From Odoribacter splanchnicus DSM 20712 (lineage in GTDB: Bacteria > Bacteroidota > Bacteroidia > Bacteroidales > Marinifilaceae), in the NCBI RefSeq assembly GCF_000190535.1, contig NC_015160.1, forward strand, positions 1,054,001 to 1,118,000: DNA of 64,000 nucleotides, in the 5' to 3' direction. Under the pieces are notes generated by a model, which searched no databases, had not been told where the DNA came from, and was given only the letters and a program-made list of their open reading frames with translations. A program made the translations under genes and the position numbers. This document shows positions 7,581 through 16,382 of the stretch, one piece after another (the stretch's first letter is position 1; each line of letters starts with the position of its first letter).

Positions 7581-10190
7581 ATGAAGAAGTCTTTGATAAC
7601 CCTATTAATCATCTGTTTGTTTGTTCCAACGATTTTGTTGGGACAAACAAACACACATATTTCCGGAATAATAAGAAATGTATCAGGAAATGGTGTTGCA
7701 GATGTTAATGTCTATGTGTCACGAGTAGAGCAGAAATATAGTGTATTTGCCTCTTGCTTAAGTGGTACAGATGGTTCTTTTACATTATCGTTCAAGGCTC
7801 CTGTTGATAGCATATGTATTAATGTCTCAGGATTGAATATCACACCGACTAGCGTTATATGTGACAACAAGTCGCAGAATAGAGATATAATTGTCGATGA
7901 AAAGGCGCAAGAAATAGATGAAGTGGTAGTTCGTGCCCCTAAAATATATTCTAAAGGTGACACAATAAGCTATTATGTGGCATCATTCCAATCTAAGAAT
8001 GACATCTCCATTGGCCAGGTTCTAAGACGCCTGCCGGGTATAACTGTATCAGATGCCGGACAGATCTCATACAAAGGACAACCTATCAAAAACTTCTATA
8101 TCGAGGGTCTTGACCTTATGAAAGGACGATACGGTATTGCTACAAACAATATCGATCCAAACAGCATCAGTACGATCGAGGTTTTGGAAAACCATCAGGA
8201 CATCAAGGCATTGAAAGACCTTAAACCGGAAGAGAGAGCATCAATAAACCTCAAACTCAAAAGCGGCGTAAAGGGTGTTTTCAATCTTATTGCTACTCTT
8301 GGAGGAGGATATGTAGATAAACTGCTTTGGGACAATGAACTTATAACTACATATTTTCAGAGAAACAGCCAATTGCTTGCCACATATAAGGGTAATAATT
8401 CTGGAACTGACCTTGAAAGTGAACTACGTTCACACACAGATTATGACTATTCCAGGACATCTACTATTTCAGATATTGCAATGCCTGCCACTCCAGGAAT
8501 AAACAAAAGATACTATTATTTCAATCAATCACATTCTGCAACATACAACCAAGTATTTCGTGTAGGCAAGAATGGTGAACTTGGAATTAATGCAGCTTAT
8601 CTAAATGATCGAGATGAACGCAGCAATCAATCTGTGACTACGACACTGCTTCCTGATGGGTCAAAGAATGTGGTTGACGAAAGCTTCAATGGTATTCTCC
8701 ATAGAAATATTGCCAATGGTAATATTACCTATATGCAGAATACCGAGAGAAACTATATTAAGGAACAGTTGAAATTTGATTGGCTATCAACCGATGGCTA
8801 TAGTAATATCTATGCTGGAGAAGATATTATACAGGAAAATAATGTTGAGAACTATCGACTGCATAACCTATTTCATTTGACCAGTAGAACAGGAAGCGAC
8901 AAAGGTGTTGAGTTTCTGTCAAAGATTAATCTTGAAAAGAAACCACATAGTTTATCAGTCGCTCCCAATCTGTTTCCTGATGTAATTATGTCTGAACAAA
9001 TGTTTCAGTCTGCTGAACGTAGAAATATATCAACTGAAAATCGGCTCGATTTCTTATCTGCAATAGTCTGGGGTAATCTCCAAATTCATCCTACTATATT
9101 CTTTGATTATTCACATAATGGATTGACAAGCTATTTGGATACATATAAAAATGATTTGCGTTTGACTTCCATCAATACTGGTATTGGTATTATTGCGAAT
9201 TATAGGATAAAGAGATTCTATGCGGACTTATATGTTACTGGTAACTACAGATATTTCAATCTGAATAACAAAGATACTTATATTGACACGGACAAACACC
9301 GTTTTGTTGTAGAACCACATCTTACTTTGAAATATGATATAGATGGAACAAATGAACTTCGTTTTAACTCAAGTCTAAGTCACTCAAATCCTGCAATAGA
9401 GAACCTATACGATCAATATATCCTAACATCATATAGACAATTATCTGTGTATGAGAATAACGAACTATACCAGTCTCAGGTGCAGAATTACACATTGTCA
9501 TATGATTACAAAAACATCGTTTCAATGCTGTTCTTTGGAATTGATGTGAGTTGGACTCATAATCGTCCAGATGTTCTATATGGTAGTTATTATGATGGAA
9601 TATCGGAGAGAATTACCAGCATCAAAACCAATGAGACAATGGATGTCTTCTCTGCAAAGTTACGAGCAAGTAAAGGCTTTGACTGGAAGAGACTCAAAAT
9701 TGGTGCAGAATGCGGTTATGGTTATTACGACAGTCCAATTCTGCTGCAGAATGAGATTGTTCGATATAATGGCAATTCACTAAATGCAAAGTTGGATATA
9801 AGTCTAACGCCATTCCAATGGCTATCGTTCAGTTATAATGGGTCATATTCTCAGTCTCAGACGCGAATGAAAACAGGTGAAGATATGCCTTTATTAAGAA
9901 CTATAAGCAATAATGCGTTATTGGAGTTCTATTTCCCGTATGATATAACACTTGGTGCAAGTGCCTCGCATTATTATAACAATTTGAACAATGATGATGG
10001 ATCATTCTTGCTTGGTGAAGCCAACATCAAATACACATATAAAAGATGGTCATTCACCCTCTCTTGTGACAACATCTTTAATAAGAAGAGTTATGTATAT
10101 TCAATATCAAATGGTTTGACAGAGAATACTTCGATTTATCACATTCGACCTCGAAGTATCCTTTTGAAGATAAGGTGCAGAATATTCTAA
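7581..10190 (+). CDS. TonB-dependent-receptor-like outer membrane protein
   Basis: The 869-residue protein starts with a signal peptide (MKKSLITLLIICLFVPTILLGQ), then a carboxypeptidase-regulatory-like beta domain (HISGIIRNVSGNGVADVNVYV), a plug-like region (ISIGQVLRRLPGITVSDAGQ, IEVLENHQDIKALKDLKPEERASINLKLK) and a long beta-barrel ending in a terminal phenylalanine. This is the TonB-type receptor class usually paired with GLPGLI proteins. It directly precedes the RiPP precursor, so it may pass the mature peptide or its ligand across the outer membrane; that role is inferred. No TonB box is obvious. Confidence 0.8.
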   Translation: MKKSLITLLIICLFVPTILLGQTNTHISGIIRNVSGNGVADVNVYVSRVEQKYSVFASCLSGTDGSFTLSFKAPVDSICINVSGLNITPTSVICDNKSQNRDIIVDEKAQEIDEVVVRAPKIYSKGDTISYYVASFQSKNDISIGQVLRRLPGITVSDAGQISYKGQPIKNFYIEGLDLMKGRYGIATNNIDPNSISTIEVLENHQDIKALKDLKPEERASINLKLKSGVKGVFNLIATLGGGYVDKLLWDNELITTYFQRNSQLLATYKGNNSGTDLESELRSHTDYDYSRTSTISDIAMPATPGINKRYYYFNQSHSATYNQVFRVGKNGELGINAAYLNDRDERSNQSVTTTLLPDGSKNVVDESFNGILHRNIANGNITYMQNTERNYIKEQLKFDWLSTDGYSNIYAGEDIIQENNVENYRLHNLFHLTSRTGSDKGVEFLSKINLEKKPHSLSVAPNLFPDVIMSEQMFQSAERRNISTENRLDFLSAIVWGNLQIHPTIFFDYSHNGLTSYLDTYKNDLRLTSINTGIGIIANYRIKRFYADLYVTGNYRYFNLNNKDTYIDTDKHRFVVEPHLTLKYDIDGTNELRFNSSLSHSNPAIENLYDQYILTSYRQLSVYENNELYQSQVQNYTLSYDYKNIVSMLFFGIDVSWTHNRPDVLYGSYYDGISERITSIKTNETMDVFSAKLRASKGFDWKRLKIGAECGYGYYDSPILLQNEIVRYNGNSLNAKLDISLTPFQWLSFSYNGSYSQSQTRMKTGEDMPLLRTISNNALLEFYFPYDITLGASASHYYNNLNNDDGSFLLGEANIKYTYKRWSFTLSCDNIFNKKSYVYSISNGLTENTSIYHIRPRSILLKIRCRIF

Positions 10191-10254
10191 AGACACAATT
10201 GCAATTGGTGTATAAATAATCAATCTATGTTTAACAAATTTAACTAACAGCAAC

Positions 10255-10464
10255 ATGAAGACTTTAAAATTCAGTGCTCTTGCTCAGAATGCTTTGAATG
10301 AGCGAGAAATGAACGCCCTCGCAGGAGGTAATGTATGTGGTTGCGCATGCAGATCTAATTCAACAATGGATAATGGAACTGCAAACCATGCAGGAAACTT
10401 GAGTTCTAAGGGCTCAATGACAGAGATGGTATATTTCCTTGATCCGGTGATTGTTACTCCTTAA
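10255..10464 (+). CDS. GG-leader RiPP precursor peptide (TIGR04149-like)
   Basis: The 69-residue peptide starts MKTLKFSALAQNALNEREMNALAGG, a double-glycine leader whose conserved pattern (LKxxxLxxxxLxxREMxxLxGG) fits the radical-SAM-modified RiPP family of Bacteroidales. Cleavage after Gly25 would release a 44-residue core starting NVCGCACRSN, with Cys28, Cys30 and Cys32, and ending DPVIVTP. The downstream genes supply a radical SAM maturase, a pseudo-rSAM partner and a C39 exporter whose peptidase cuts after GG. The chemical modification is unknown; the closely spaced cysteines are the natural target. Only one precursor is present. Confidence 0.85.
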   Translation: MKTLKFSALAQNALNEREMNALAGGNVCGCACRSNSTMDNGTANHAGNLSSKGSMTEMVYFLDPVIVTP

Positions 10465-10479
10465 GTGTTATTAACAATG

Positions 10480-10526
10480 AGGGTTCGGCAACAATTCTGT
10501 GAAGGGTTGCCGAACCCTTCACAGAA
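10480..10526 (+). promoter_or_regulatory. Two overlapping alternative hairpins after the precursor
   Basis: One hairpin pairs AGGGTTCGGCAAC (10480-10492) with GTTGCCGAACCCT (10506-10518). A second pairs TTCTGTGAAGGGTT (10495-10508) with AACCCTTCACAGAA (10513-10526) around the loop GCCG. They share bases 10506-10518, so they cannot form together. The U-run expected of a simple terminator is absent. An attenuator or a 3' stabiliser that makes more precursor than enzyme would fit. Confidence 0.6.
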
Positions 10527-10535
10527 TGAAGCATT

Positions 10536-11372
10536 ATGAAATATCTATTATCTGTCATAGCTATTCTTTGGGGTATTAATGTTTATGCCCAATTGTCTCC
10601 TGCTCCTCAAGGATTAGACAATTACAAATGTATTGATACTACACGTTTTGAAATCCATTATAGTTTTAAATTTAAAAACCATTCATCCCAGAAACAATAT
10701 AATGAGGACCGAAGAGTTATTCAAGTTGGTAGAAGTGTTATCAAAGATTATAGTGAGATAATCTATCATTATGATTCTTTGGCAACAGAGAACTTTAAGA
10801 AAGGATTATCAACAAGCAACAATCCTAATATTACATACCCTTGTGAAATATACAGCTATCCTTTGGAGAAAAGACGACATGAAAAATATCGGATGATATT
10901 AAATGCCGGAGTATTATGTTATCCTTCTATGTGGGAAGATCTTAATTGGACATACTCATTGGACGAGACAATGGTGTTGTATAATTACACATGCAACAAA
11001 GCAACGACAAAATATGCTGGACGAGAATATACGGCCTGGTATACTCTGGATGTTCCTATTTCTTATGGCCCATATAAATTTTTTGGATTGCCAGGGCTCA
11101 TCATTAAGATTGAAGAGTCTACAGGAATGTATATCTGGGAAATGTATAGTTTAAGCGTGTCAGCAACGCCTATACATATATATCAATATGAGAAAGAACA
11201 GAAATGTACCGAAGAGAGTGCAGCTCGTACAATTCACAGAATGATGACAACACCAATGACATTTCTAAGTTCAGCTGGATCAAGAGTGTTGGTCAGACAA
11301 AACGACGGTTCTTTTGGTTCTCCTGCAAAAGACGAAAAGGGAATGCCTTATGAACCTATAGAATTAAGATGA
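10536..11372 (+). CDS. GLPGLI family protein
   Basis: The protein has a signal peptide (MKYLLSVIAILWGINVYA) and the family's name-giving motif in FFGLPGLIIKIEE, with the preceding AWYTLDVPISYGPYKF typical of the family. GLPGLI proteins are secreted Bacteroidetes proteins of unknown biochemical role, often encoded beside TonB-type receptors. The gene sits between the precursor and the maturase, and its stop is separated from the maturase ATG by one base. The 278 residues match the family's usual 250-300. Confidence 0.9.
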   Translation: MKYLLSVIAILWGINVYAQLSPAPQGLDNYKCIDTTRFEIHYSFKFKNHSSQKQYNEDRRVIQVGRSVIKDYSEIIYHYDSLATENFKKGLSTSNNPNITYPCEIYSYPLEKRRHEKYRMILNAGVLCYPSMWEDLNWTYSLDETMVLYNYTCNKATTKYAGREYTAWYTLDVPISYGPYKFFGLPGLIIKIEESTGMYIWEMYSLSVSATPIHIYQYEKEQKCTEESAARTIHRMMTTPMTFLSSAGSRVLVRQNDGSFGSPAKDEKGMPYEPIELR

Positions 11373-11373
11373 T

Positions 11374-12621
11374 ATGAATTACTTAAATGGCAATAATATA
11401 GCCGAATATTTGGCGAACACACCACAAATTACATTCGAAATCACAGAACGGTGTAATCTGTCGTGTGTTTATTGTGGTTATGGAAAGTTGTACTCTAACA
11501 AAGATATGAGAAAAGGCAGAGAATTGCCTTTGGACAATGCCATAACATTGTTGCAATATCTACAAAATTTGTGGGATGCTGGTTACGACACCCAAGGGGA
11601 TAGTAACATTATAATTAGTTTTTATGGAGGCGAGCCACTTTTGAATATGCCATTTATTTATGGTGTGGTGGATTACATTGAGAATAATCTATCTAAATAT
11701 AATAAGACCTTTGTATTCTCTATGACAACAAACGCTATATTGTTGCCACGTTATATGGATTATCTCGTTAAAAAAAGATTCAAGATTCTTATCAGTTTGG
11801 ACGGAGATGAAAATGGGTCATCTTTAAGAGTGTTTCCTAATGGTCAACCTGCATTCGGCAAAATAACTGACGCTGTTGAACAATTAAAAGATAAATATCC
11901 ATATTATTTTGAATCATCTGTTGAGTTTAATGCTGTCTTAAGTAATAGAACTTCGGTTAAAGATATTACTGAATATATATACACGCATTATCATAAATCT
12001 CCGACTATATCCGAAATAAATACAGATGGAATAAATTTAGATGAGATAGAACTCTTTAAGTCCATTTTTCAAGATAAATGGAAATCAACGATGGAAATGA
12101 ATAAGGATCTGTCAGAATTGCCATTTTGGAATAACCCTAATTTTGAGAGAGTTGCCCGTTATATCTTAATGCATTCACCATATGCATATATGGACTATAA
12201 TGAATTATTGTTTAACTCACAACAGGAAAGAAAAGAACTTCCTACTGGCACATGTCTTCCGTTTACCAAAAAGATATTTGTTACTGTTTCCGGCAAAATT
12301 ATGCCTTGTGAGAAAATTAGTTATAAGTATCAGTTAGGCACAATTAAAGACCAAAAAGTAAATATAGACTTTGAGGCTATTGCCCAAATGTATAATTCAT
12401 ATTATGACAGAGTTCGACAGACTTGTCGGAAGTGCTTTAATCACAAAGGTTGTTTATGTTGTATATTTAATAATGGCCAATTGGAATCTCATTTTGCTCG
12501 ATGTTCGTACTTTGTAACTTCTATCGACAATAAATCAATGCAAATGGAGGTAAATGACTTCCTAAGAAAATATCCAGAAGCGTACTCATATATAATGCAG
12601 CAATACGAAGTAATATTATGA
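11374..12621 (+). CDS. Radical SAM peptide maturase, GG-Bacteroidales type
   Basis: The CX3CX2C motif for the SAM-binding 4Fe-4S cluster is at Cys27, Cys31 and Cys34 (TERCNLSCVYC), followed by FYGGEPLL and the TIM-barrel signature region. The C-terminal part has many cysteines (GTCLPF, VSGKIMPCEKISY, CRKCFNHKGCLCCIF), as in SPASM-type auxiliary cluster domains of peptide-modifying enzymes. At 415 residues it fits the TIGR04148 type. Its substrate should be the peptide at 10255. It overlaps the next gene by 4 bases (ATGA-like coupling), which supports a complex with the pseudo-rSAM protein. Confidence 0.85.
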   Translation: MNYLNGNNIAEYLANTPQITFEITERCNLSCVYCGYGKLYSNKDMRKGRELPLDNAITLLQYLQNLWDAGYDTQGDSNIIISFYGGEPLLNMPFIYGVVDYIENNLSKYNKTFVFSMTTNAILLPRYMDYLVKKRFKILISLDGDENGSSLRVFPNGQPAFGKITDAVEQLKDKYPYYFESSVEFNAVLSNRTSVKDITEYIYTHYHKSPTISEINTDGINLDEIELFKSIFQDKWKSTMEMNKDLSELPFWNNPNFERVARYILMHSPYAYMDYNELLFNSQQERKELPTGTCLPFTKKIFVTVSGKIMPCEKISYKYQLGTIKDQKVNIDFEAIAQMYNSYYDRVRQTCRKCFNHKGCLCCIFNNGQLESHFARCSYFVTSIDNKSMQMEVNDFLRKYPEAYSYIMQQYEVIL

Positions 12622-13859
12622 TGTTAGACTCGCAACATACAAAATGGCTAACGATGTCGCCAAATGTTTTCGTTGATATTATTAACGACAGTTTGATATT
12701 ATTATATAATACAAATGGTGGCATTGTCAAGATTTCTCGTGATGAAAAACTAATCAACCTAATAAAGATGTTATATACACCTATAAATCTTGGGGTTGTT
12801 AAATATGAGATTTTAGATAAGTATAAATCTCGTGACATCGATTGGGCGTTAAAGAATGGCGTAATAGGCATTGATGAAAGCGATGTTAAACCAATTATCT
12901 GTCTACCAATTTTGAACTTACAGAAAGATATAAATAAGTTCAATGATAATGGAATTGAAAGCAGGCTACAGCTAATTGGTTCCAAATTAAAGTATATTTC
13001 AGGTGCTTTTATAAGACTCTCGAATATGATAGATAAAGGCAACTCTCTATTAAAAAGATTAAGAAGCATCGCGGCTACTCAGCATCCTTGTCCATCATAC
13101 GAAGACTCTGCAGCTTCATTAACATTAGACCAATTGAGAATTCTAATAGACAATTTGAAATTAACTAGTGTTGCTACTATTGATATAATTTTTTCAAACA
13201 ATTTTTTGGAGCGCTATTCGTGTGAGGAACTTGTTGGATTGCTATCGAAATACAATTTCGCATATAGAGTACATTTGTACTCCGAAGATTATGAAACCAT
13301 AGTAACATCGATAAATAAAATAGACATTAAATTAAATCTATCATTTATTGTTTATCAAGATCGATTTAGTAGTAATGATAAATTTTATACTTTTAATAGT
13401 GCATACAATTGTGACCAAAAATATTTGGCATATGATGAGCAGGACATAATGTTTAATATGGGCGTTATTTTGCCTGTATGGACGGGCAACAATCAAGAGA
13501 TGTTTAGCAAATATGTCTATACGGAACTTAGTGATATAGAGGAAACCAAAATTAATCTCAATGCTCTTTTTAGAAATAAAAAATTAAACTCCAATTTCTA
13601 TGGATTGATAGATATAGCTCCAGATGGGAATGTATATGCCCACGGTTCAAAAAAAAGTATAGCAAATGTAAACGATAAAGGGTTCTCTTTGGTTGATGTA
13701 GTCATAGATGAGTTTAAGGAAAATCGAACATGGAGATTAACCCGTGATTGCACTAAATGCAAATTATGTCCGTATCGTTTTGTTTGCCCACCGGTGTCAA
13801 TCTTTGAAATTCAATCTAATCAAATAAAAATGTGTCACATAAATTATAATGAATTATGA
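12618..13859 (+). CDS. Pseudo-radical-SAM partner protein, GG-Bacteroidales type
   Basis: The 413-residue protein has the size of its neighbour and a SPASM-like cysteine-rich tail (DCTKCKLCPYRFVCPP, then MCHINY), but no CX3CX2C motif in the N-terminal half, so it should not bind a SAM cluster. Proteins of this kind (TIGR04150-like) accompany the GG-Bacteroidales maturases and are thought to help recognise or hold the substrate. It overlaps both neighbours by 4 bases. The assignment rests mainly on context and on the C-terminal cysteines. Confidence 0.7.
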   Translation: MMLDSQHTKWLTMSPNVFVDIINDSLILLYNTNGGIVKISRDEKLINLIKMLYTPINLGVVKYEILDKYKSRDIDWALKNGVIGIDESDVKPIICLPILNLQKDINKFNDNGIESRLQLIGSKLKYISGAFIRLSNMIDKGNSLLKRLRSIAATQHPCPSYEDSAASLTLDQLRILIDNLKLTSVATIDIIFSNNFLERYSCEELVGLLSKYNFAYRVHLYSEDYETIVTSINKIDIKLNLSFIVYQDRFSSNDKFYTFNSAYNCDQKYLAYDEQDIMFNMGVILPVWTGNNQEMFSKYVYTELSDIEETKINLNALFRNKKLNSNFYGLIDIAPDGNVYAHGSKKSIANVNDKGFSLVDVVIDEFKENRTWRLTRDCTKCKLCPYRFVCPPVSIFEIQSNQIKMCHINYNEL

Positions 13860-14902
13860 AAAATTTAACTTATGCCACTTGTCTCGTCTTATTCATGTTA
13901 AGTGTCGTATCATGTGGTAATACCACTGCTCAGAGTGTTTCAAGAGTTTCTTCAACCCCTTTTGTGGTTGACTCCACCCTGCAAATCAAGAATATTCAGG
14001 ATTTAAGAATTATTGAGCATTCATTATATCTTACTTATGATTATGTTGGGGGTTACGGGCATCAAATGCTTTGTTCTTATGATATTGATTATAATAACAC
14101 TTTATTAAAATTTCGCAAAACCTTTTTCAGAGAAGAAAATAATTATTACAGCATATTTGCTCCTGTATCATTTTGGGATAATAATGGAAATATGTATGTA
14201 GTTGAACGTGATCAACCCTATATCAACATTATCTCTAATGATACTATACTTAGAACATCTAAAGCATTGATGTCCAATAATGCGCGAACTCCATATGAAA
14301 TGGTCTTGGAGGCAAAGCAAGCATTTTACAAATCTCCAGATGAGTATTATTTCATAGGACGACAGCCAATGTCAGGCATACAAGCTATATATCACTCAGA
14401 TAATCATAACAGCCAGCCGATTGTTACCGAAATAAGGAAACTTATCTTTGATGAACGATACCCTTCTTGGATTTTAAATCATGGAAAATTCTCATATAAT
14501 CACAAGAAGAAAATGGGAGTATACGCTTTTCAAATGTTTCCTGCTATTCAAATATATGATTTTATTAATAGTCTGGATAAAACAGTTATAGTAGCAATAG
14601 AGTCTTTTGACTATACTACAATATCTGAAGCTGATGTTTGGGAGGCAAACCCAATCCAATTTAAAGATATTAGCACAACCGATAACTATATTTATGCTTT
14701 ATACTGGGGTTTAAAAGCATCTGATATGGATAAGAAGCATTCTGATGGTACGGCAGAGACCAAAGTTGTAAAATGCGATTGGCAAGGTAATATCCTTGAG
14801 ACATATGTGATAAATAAAAGACTACAGGCATTCTGTGTAAGCGATGATGATAAAAGAATTATTGCGTATGATGGAAATGACTTTCTGTTGATAAACTTGT
14901 AA
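13856..14902 (+). CDS. 6-bladed beta-propeller lipoprotein (BF3164/TolB-like)
   Basis: A lipoprotein signal ends LSVVSCGN, with Cys20 as the lipidated residue. The rest lacks membrane segments and shows regularly spaced beta-rich repeats (YLTYDYVGGYGHQML, YFIGRQPMSG, YIYALYWGLKASDMD) ending IIAYDGNDFLLINL, as in the Bacteroidetes propeller lipoproteins often found beside GG-RiPP maturases. A periplasmic or outer membrane surface location is expected. Its role is unknown; sensing or immunity are possible. It overlaps the pseudo-rSAM gene by 4 bases. Confidence 0.65.
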   Translation: MKNLTYATCLVLFMLSVVSCGNTTAQSVSRVSSTPFVVDSTLQIKNIQDLRIIEHSLYLTYDYVGGYGHQMLCSYDIDYNNTLLKFRKTFFREENNYYSIFAPVSFWDNNGNMYVVERDQPYINIISNDTILRTSKALMSNNARTPYEMVLEAKQAFYKSPDEYYFIGRQPMSGIQAIYHSDNHNSQPIVTEIRKLIFDERYPSWILNHGKFSYNHKKKMGVYAFQMFPAIQIYDFINSLDKTVIVAIESFDYTTISEADVWEANPIQFKDISTTDNYIYALYWGLKASDMDKKHSDGTAETKVVKCDWQGNILETYVINKRLQAFCVSDDDKRIIAYDGNDFLLINL

Positions 14903-14914
14903 TCAATAGTTCGT

Positions 14915-16233
14915 TAAAAATTTGCTGAGCCTAAGCGGCTCTGGCAGTAAATAGAATCAGTCCTTTGAAAATTTTGTCAATTAATGTTGTGTCCGGTTGA
15001 ATGCCGAACACGCAAATAAATCGTTCAAGCATATAAGCATTGTGTATTACCGACTTGCACGATGAGATGGAATAAGGTATTCCAATCCTTTTGCAAGCTG
15101 CTTTTGCCAGATTGATAGCCGTAAGTGACGCATTAAAGTGGAATGACAGTTTTCTGAAGTCTGTTGACTGGCAGTCTGTGATTCCTGCATACTGCTTGCT
15201 GTCCCTGAAGCAGAACTCCAACTGGAATCGTGTCCTGTAATATTCCAAGACATCAATCGCCGATTGGTTTTGGTCTGTCGAGAAGTACAGCTGCCACTTG
15301 TCAGTACTGTTTTCCTCAGGGTACCAGACGGCAAGGCTAATCATGCGTCTCATGGCTTTGGACCAGGCTTTCAGCCCATATAGCTTTCCCTTGTCAACTT
15401 TATGCTCCGTACATCTGGAGATGTCAAGGCTGGAGAAATCTATTGTACCATCGTATAGCTTTGGCCGTCCTTTCTTTCCAGTATGTTTTGCCGTTGTCGG
15501 ATAAAAAAGAACCGCATCATTCCTGAAACGACTGATAACATTGTAGCCGTTATCACACATAGGTGTGACGAATGTGCTTTTGGAAAAGAAAGCGTCTGCA
15601 ACAACAATGTTGGATATACGTTGAATTTGTTCTTTTCTGTTTATCAGATAGCCTGCGTACCAATCGACAAGAGTCTTGTCAATATTGTTCAGGGTTTTGG
15701 TGTCGGGACTTTGAACCGAGCCTAAAGTCATGCATTCGTGATTGTCTACATCGATGACTCCGATTCCCATGATTTCAAGACCTCGCTTGTATTCTCCTGC
15801 ACAACCTGACCAGAAATATCCCAACCAAGGGATTTTCTTTCCGGACTTGGATATATAGGACGGATCTATGGCAATTGCCTTTCTTGTACCATGCAGGTGC
15901 TCTTTGACAAGTTGCTCATTAAATGAAAACCAGTCAAATGAGTCTTTCTTGAAATTGTTTCGATAGGTCTGCTCCGAGAATTCTCCATATCGTCCCAATT
16001 GAAGAAAGTTTATCCTGTCGGGGATGGCCATAAACAATTTCATTACATCCATGAAGACTTTTTCAAATGGTTTGTGTATATTTGCTACTGATTTGAGAGC
16101 CTCTTGGCACTCGGATTGGTATTGCATAAGAAGAGATTTTTTAGCCATAATCAGAAGGGGTTGTATACTTCTAATTTACTAATAATCATCGAATTATGCA
16201 ATACTTTTCTTGTTTAATCTCAGCAAATTATCA
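14915..16233. mobile_element. IS4-family insertion sequence
   Basis: The transposase gene is enclosed by inverted repeats AATTTGCTGAG (14919-14929) and CTCAGCAAATT (16219-16229), with a few more matching bases outside. The element lies between the propeller lipoprotein and the exporter, so it splits the RiPP operon. Outer ends and target duplication could not be fixed. Confidence 0.7.
14931..16148 (-). CDS. IS4-family transposase
   Basis: The 405-residue protein shows the DDE-type transposase pattern: an Asp in KAIAIDPSYISKSGKK, a second in VADAFFSKSTFV, and the family-typical YRTRFQLEFCFRDSKQYAG with the catalytic Glu in the insertion-domain YREK-like motif. Length and the final helices (SFHFNASLTAINLAKAA) fit IS4-type enzymes. 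It is transcribed against the surrounding operon. The frame is intact, so the element may still be active. Confidence 0.85.
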   Translation of the reverse strand: MAKKSLLMQYQSECQEALKSVANIHKPFEKVFMDVMKLFMAIPDRINFLQLGRYGEFSEQTYRNNFKKDSFDWFSFNEQLVKEHLHGTRKAIAIDPSYISKSGKKIPWLGYFWSGCAGEYKRGLEIMGIGVIDVDNHECMTLGSVQSPDTKTLNNIDKTLVDWYAGYLINRKEQIQRISNIVVADAFFSKSTFVTPMCDNGYNVISRFRNDAVLFYPTTAKHTGKKGRPKLYDGTIDFSSLDISRCTEHKVDKGKLYGLKAWSKAMRRMISLAVWYPEENSTDKWQLYFSTDQNQSAIDVLEYYRTRFQLEFCFRDSKQYAGITDCQSTDFRKLSFHFNASLTAINLAKAACKRIGIPYSISSCKSVIHNAYMLERFICVFGIQPDTTLIDKIFKGLILFTARAA

Positions 16234-16382
16234 CATTGGAAAGCACACATAAATCTTACTGCTTGAAGATTCGTTTTTGACAATATTTCAATGAACTCGT
16301 TGGTGTATTGAACCGGAAAAACCGGCTCGAATGTTTAATTTTTAAAATCGGTAAAATTTACCGAAGTATTGTGTAATTATAA

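Noticed and set aside
12521..13069. 182-residue minus-strand ORF in the maturase/pseudo-rSAM region
   Set aside because: It overlaps two well-supported genes whose 4-base overlap shows translational coupling.
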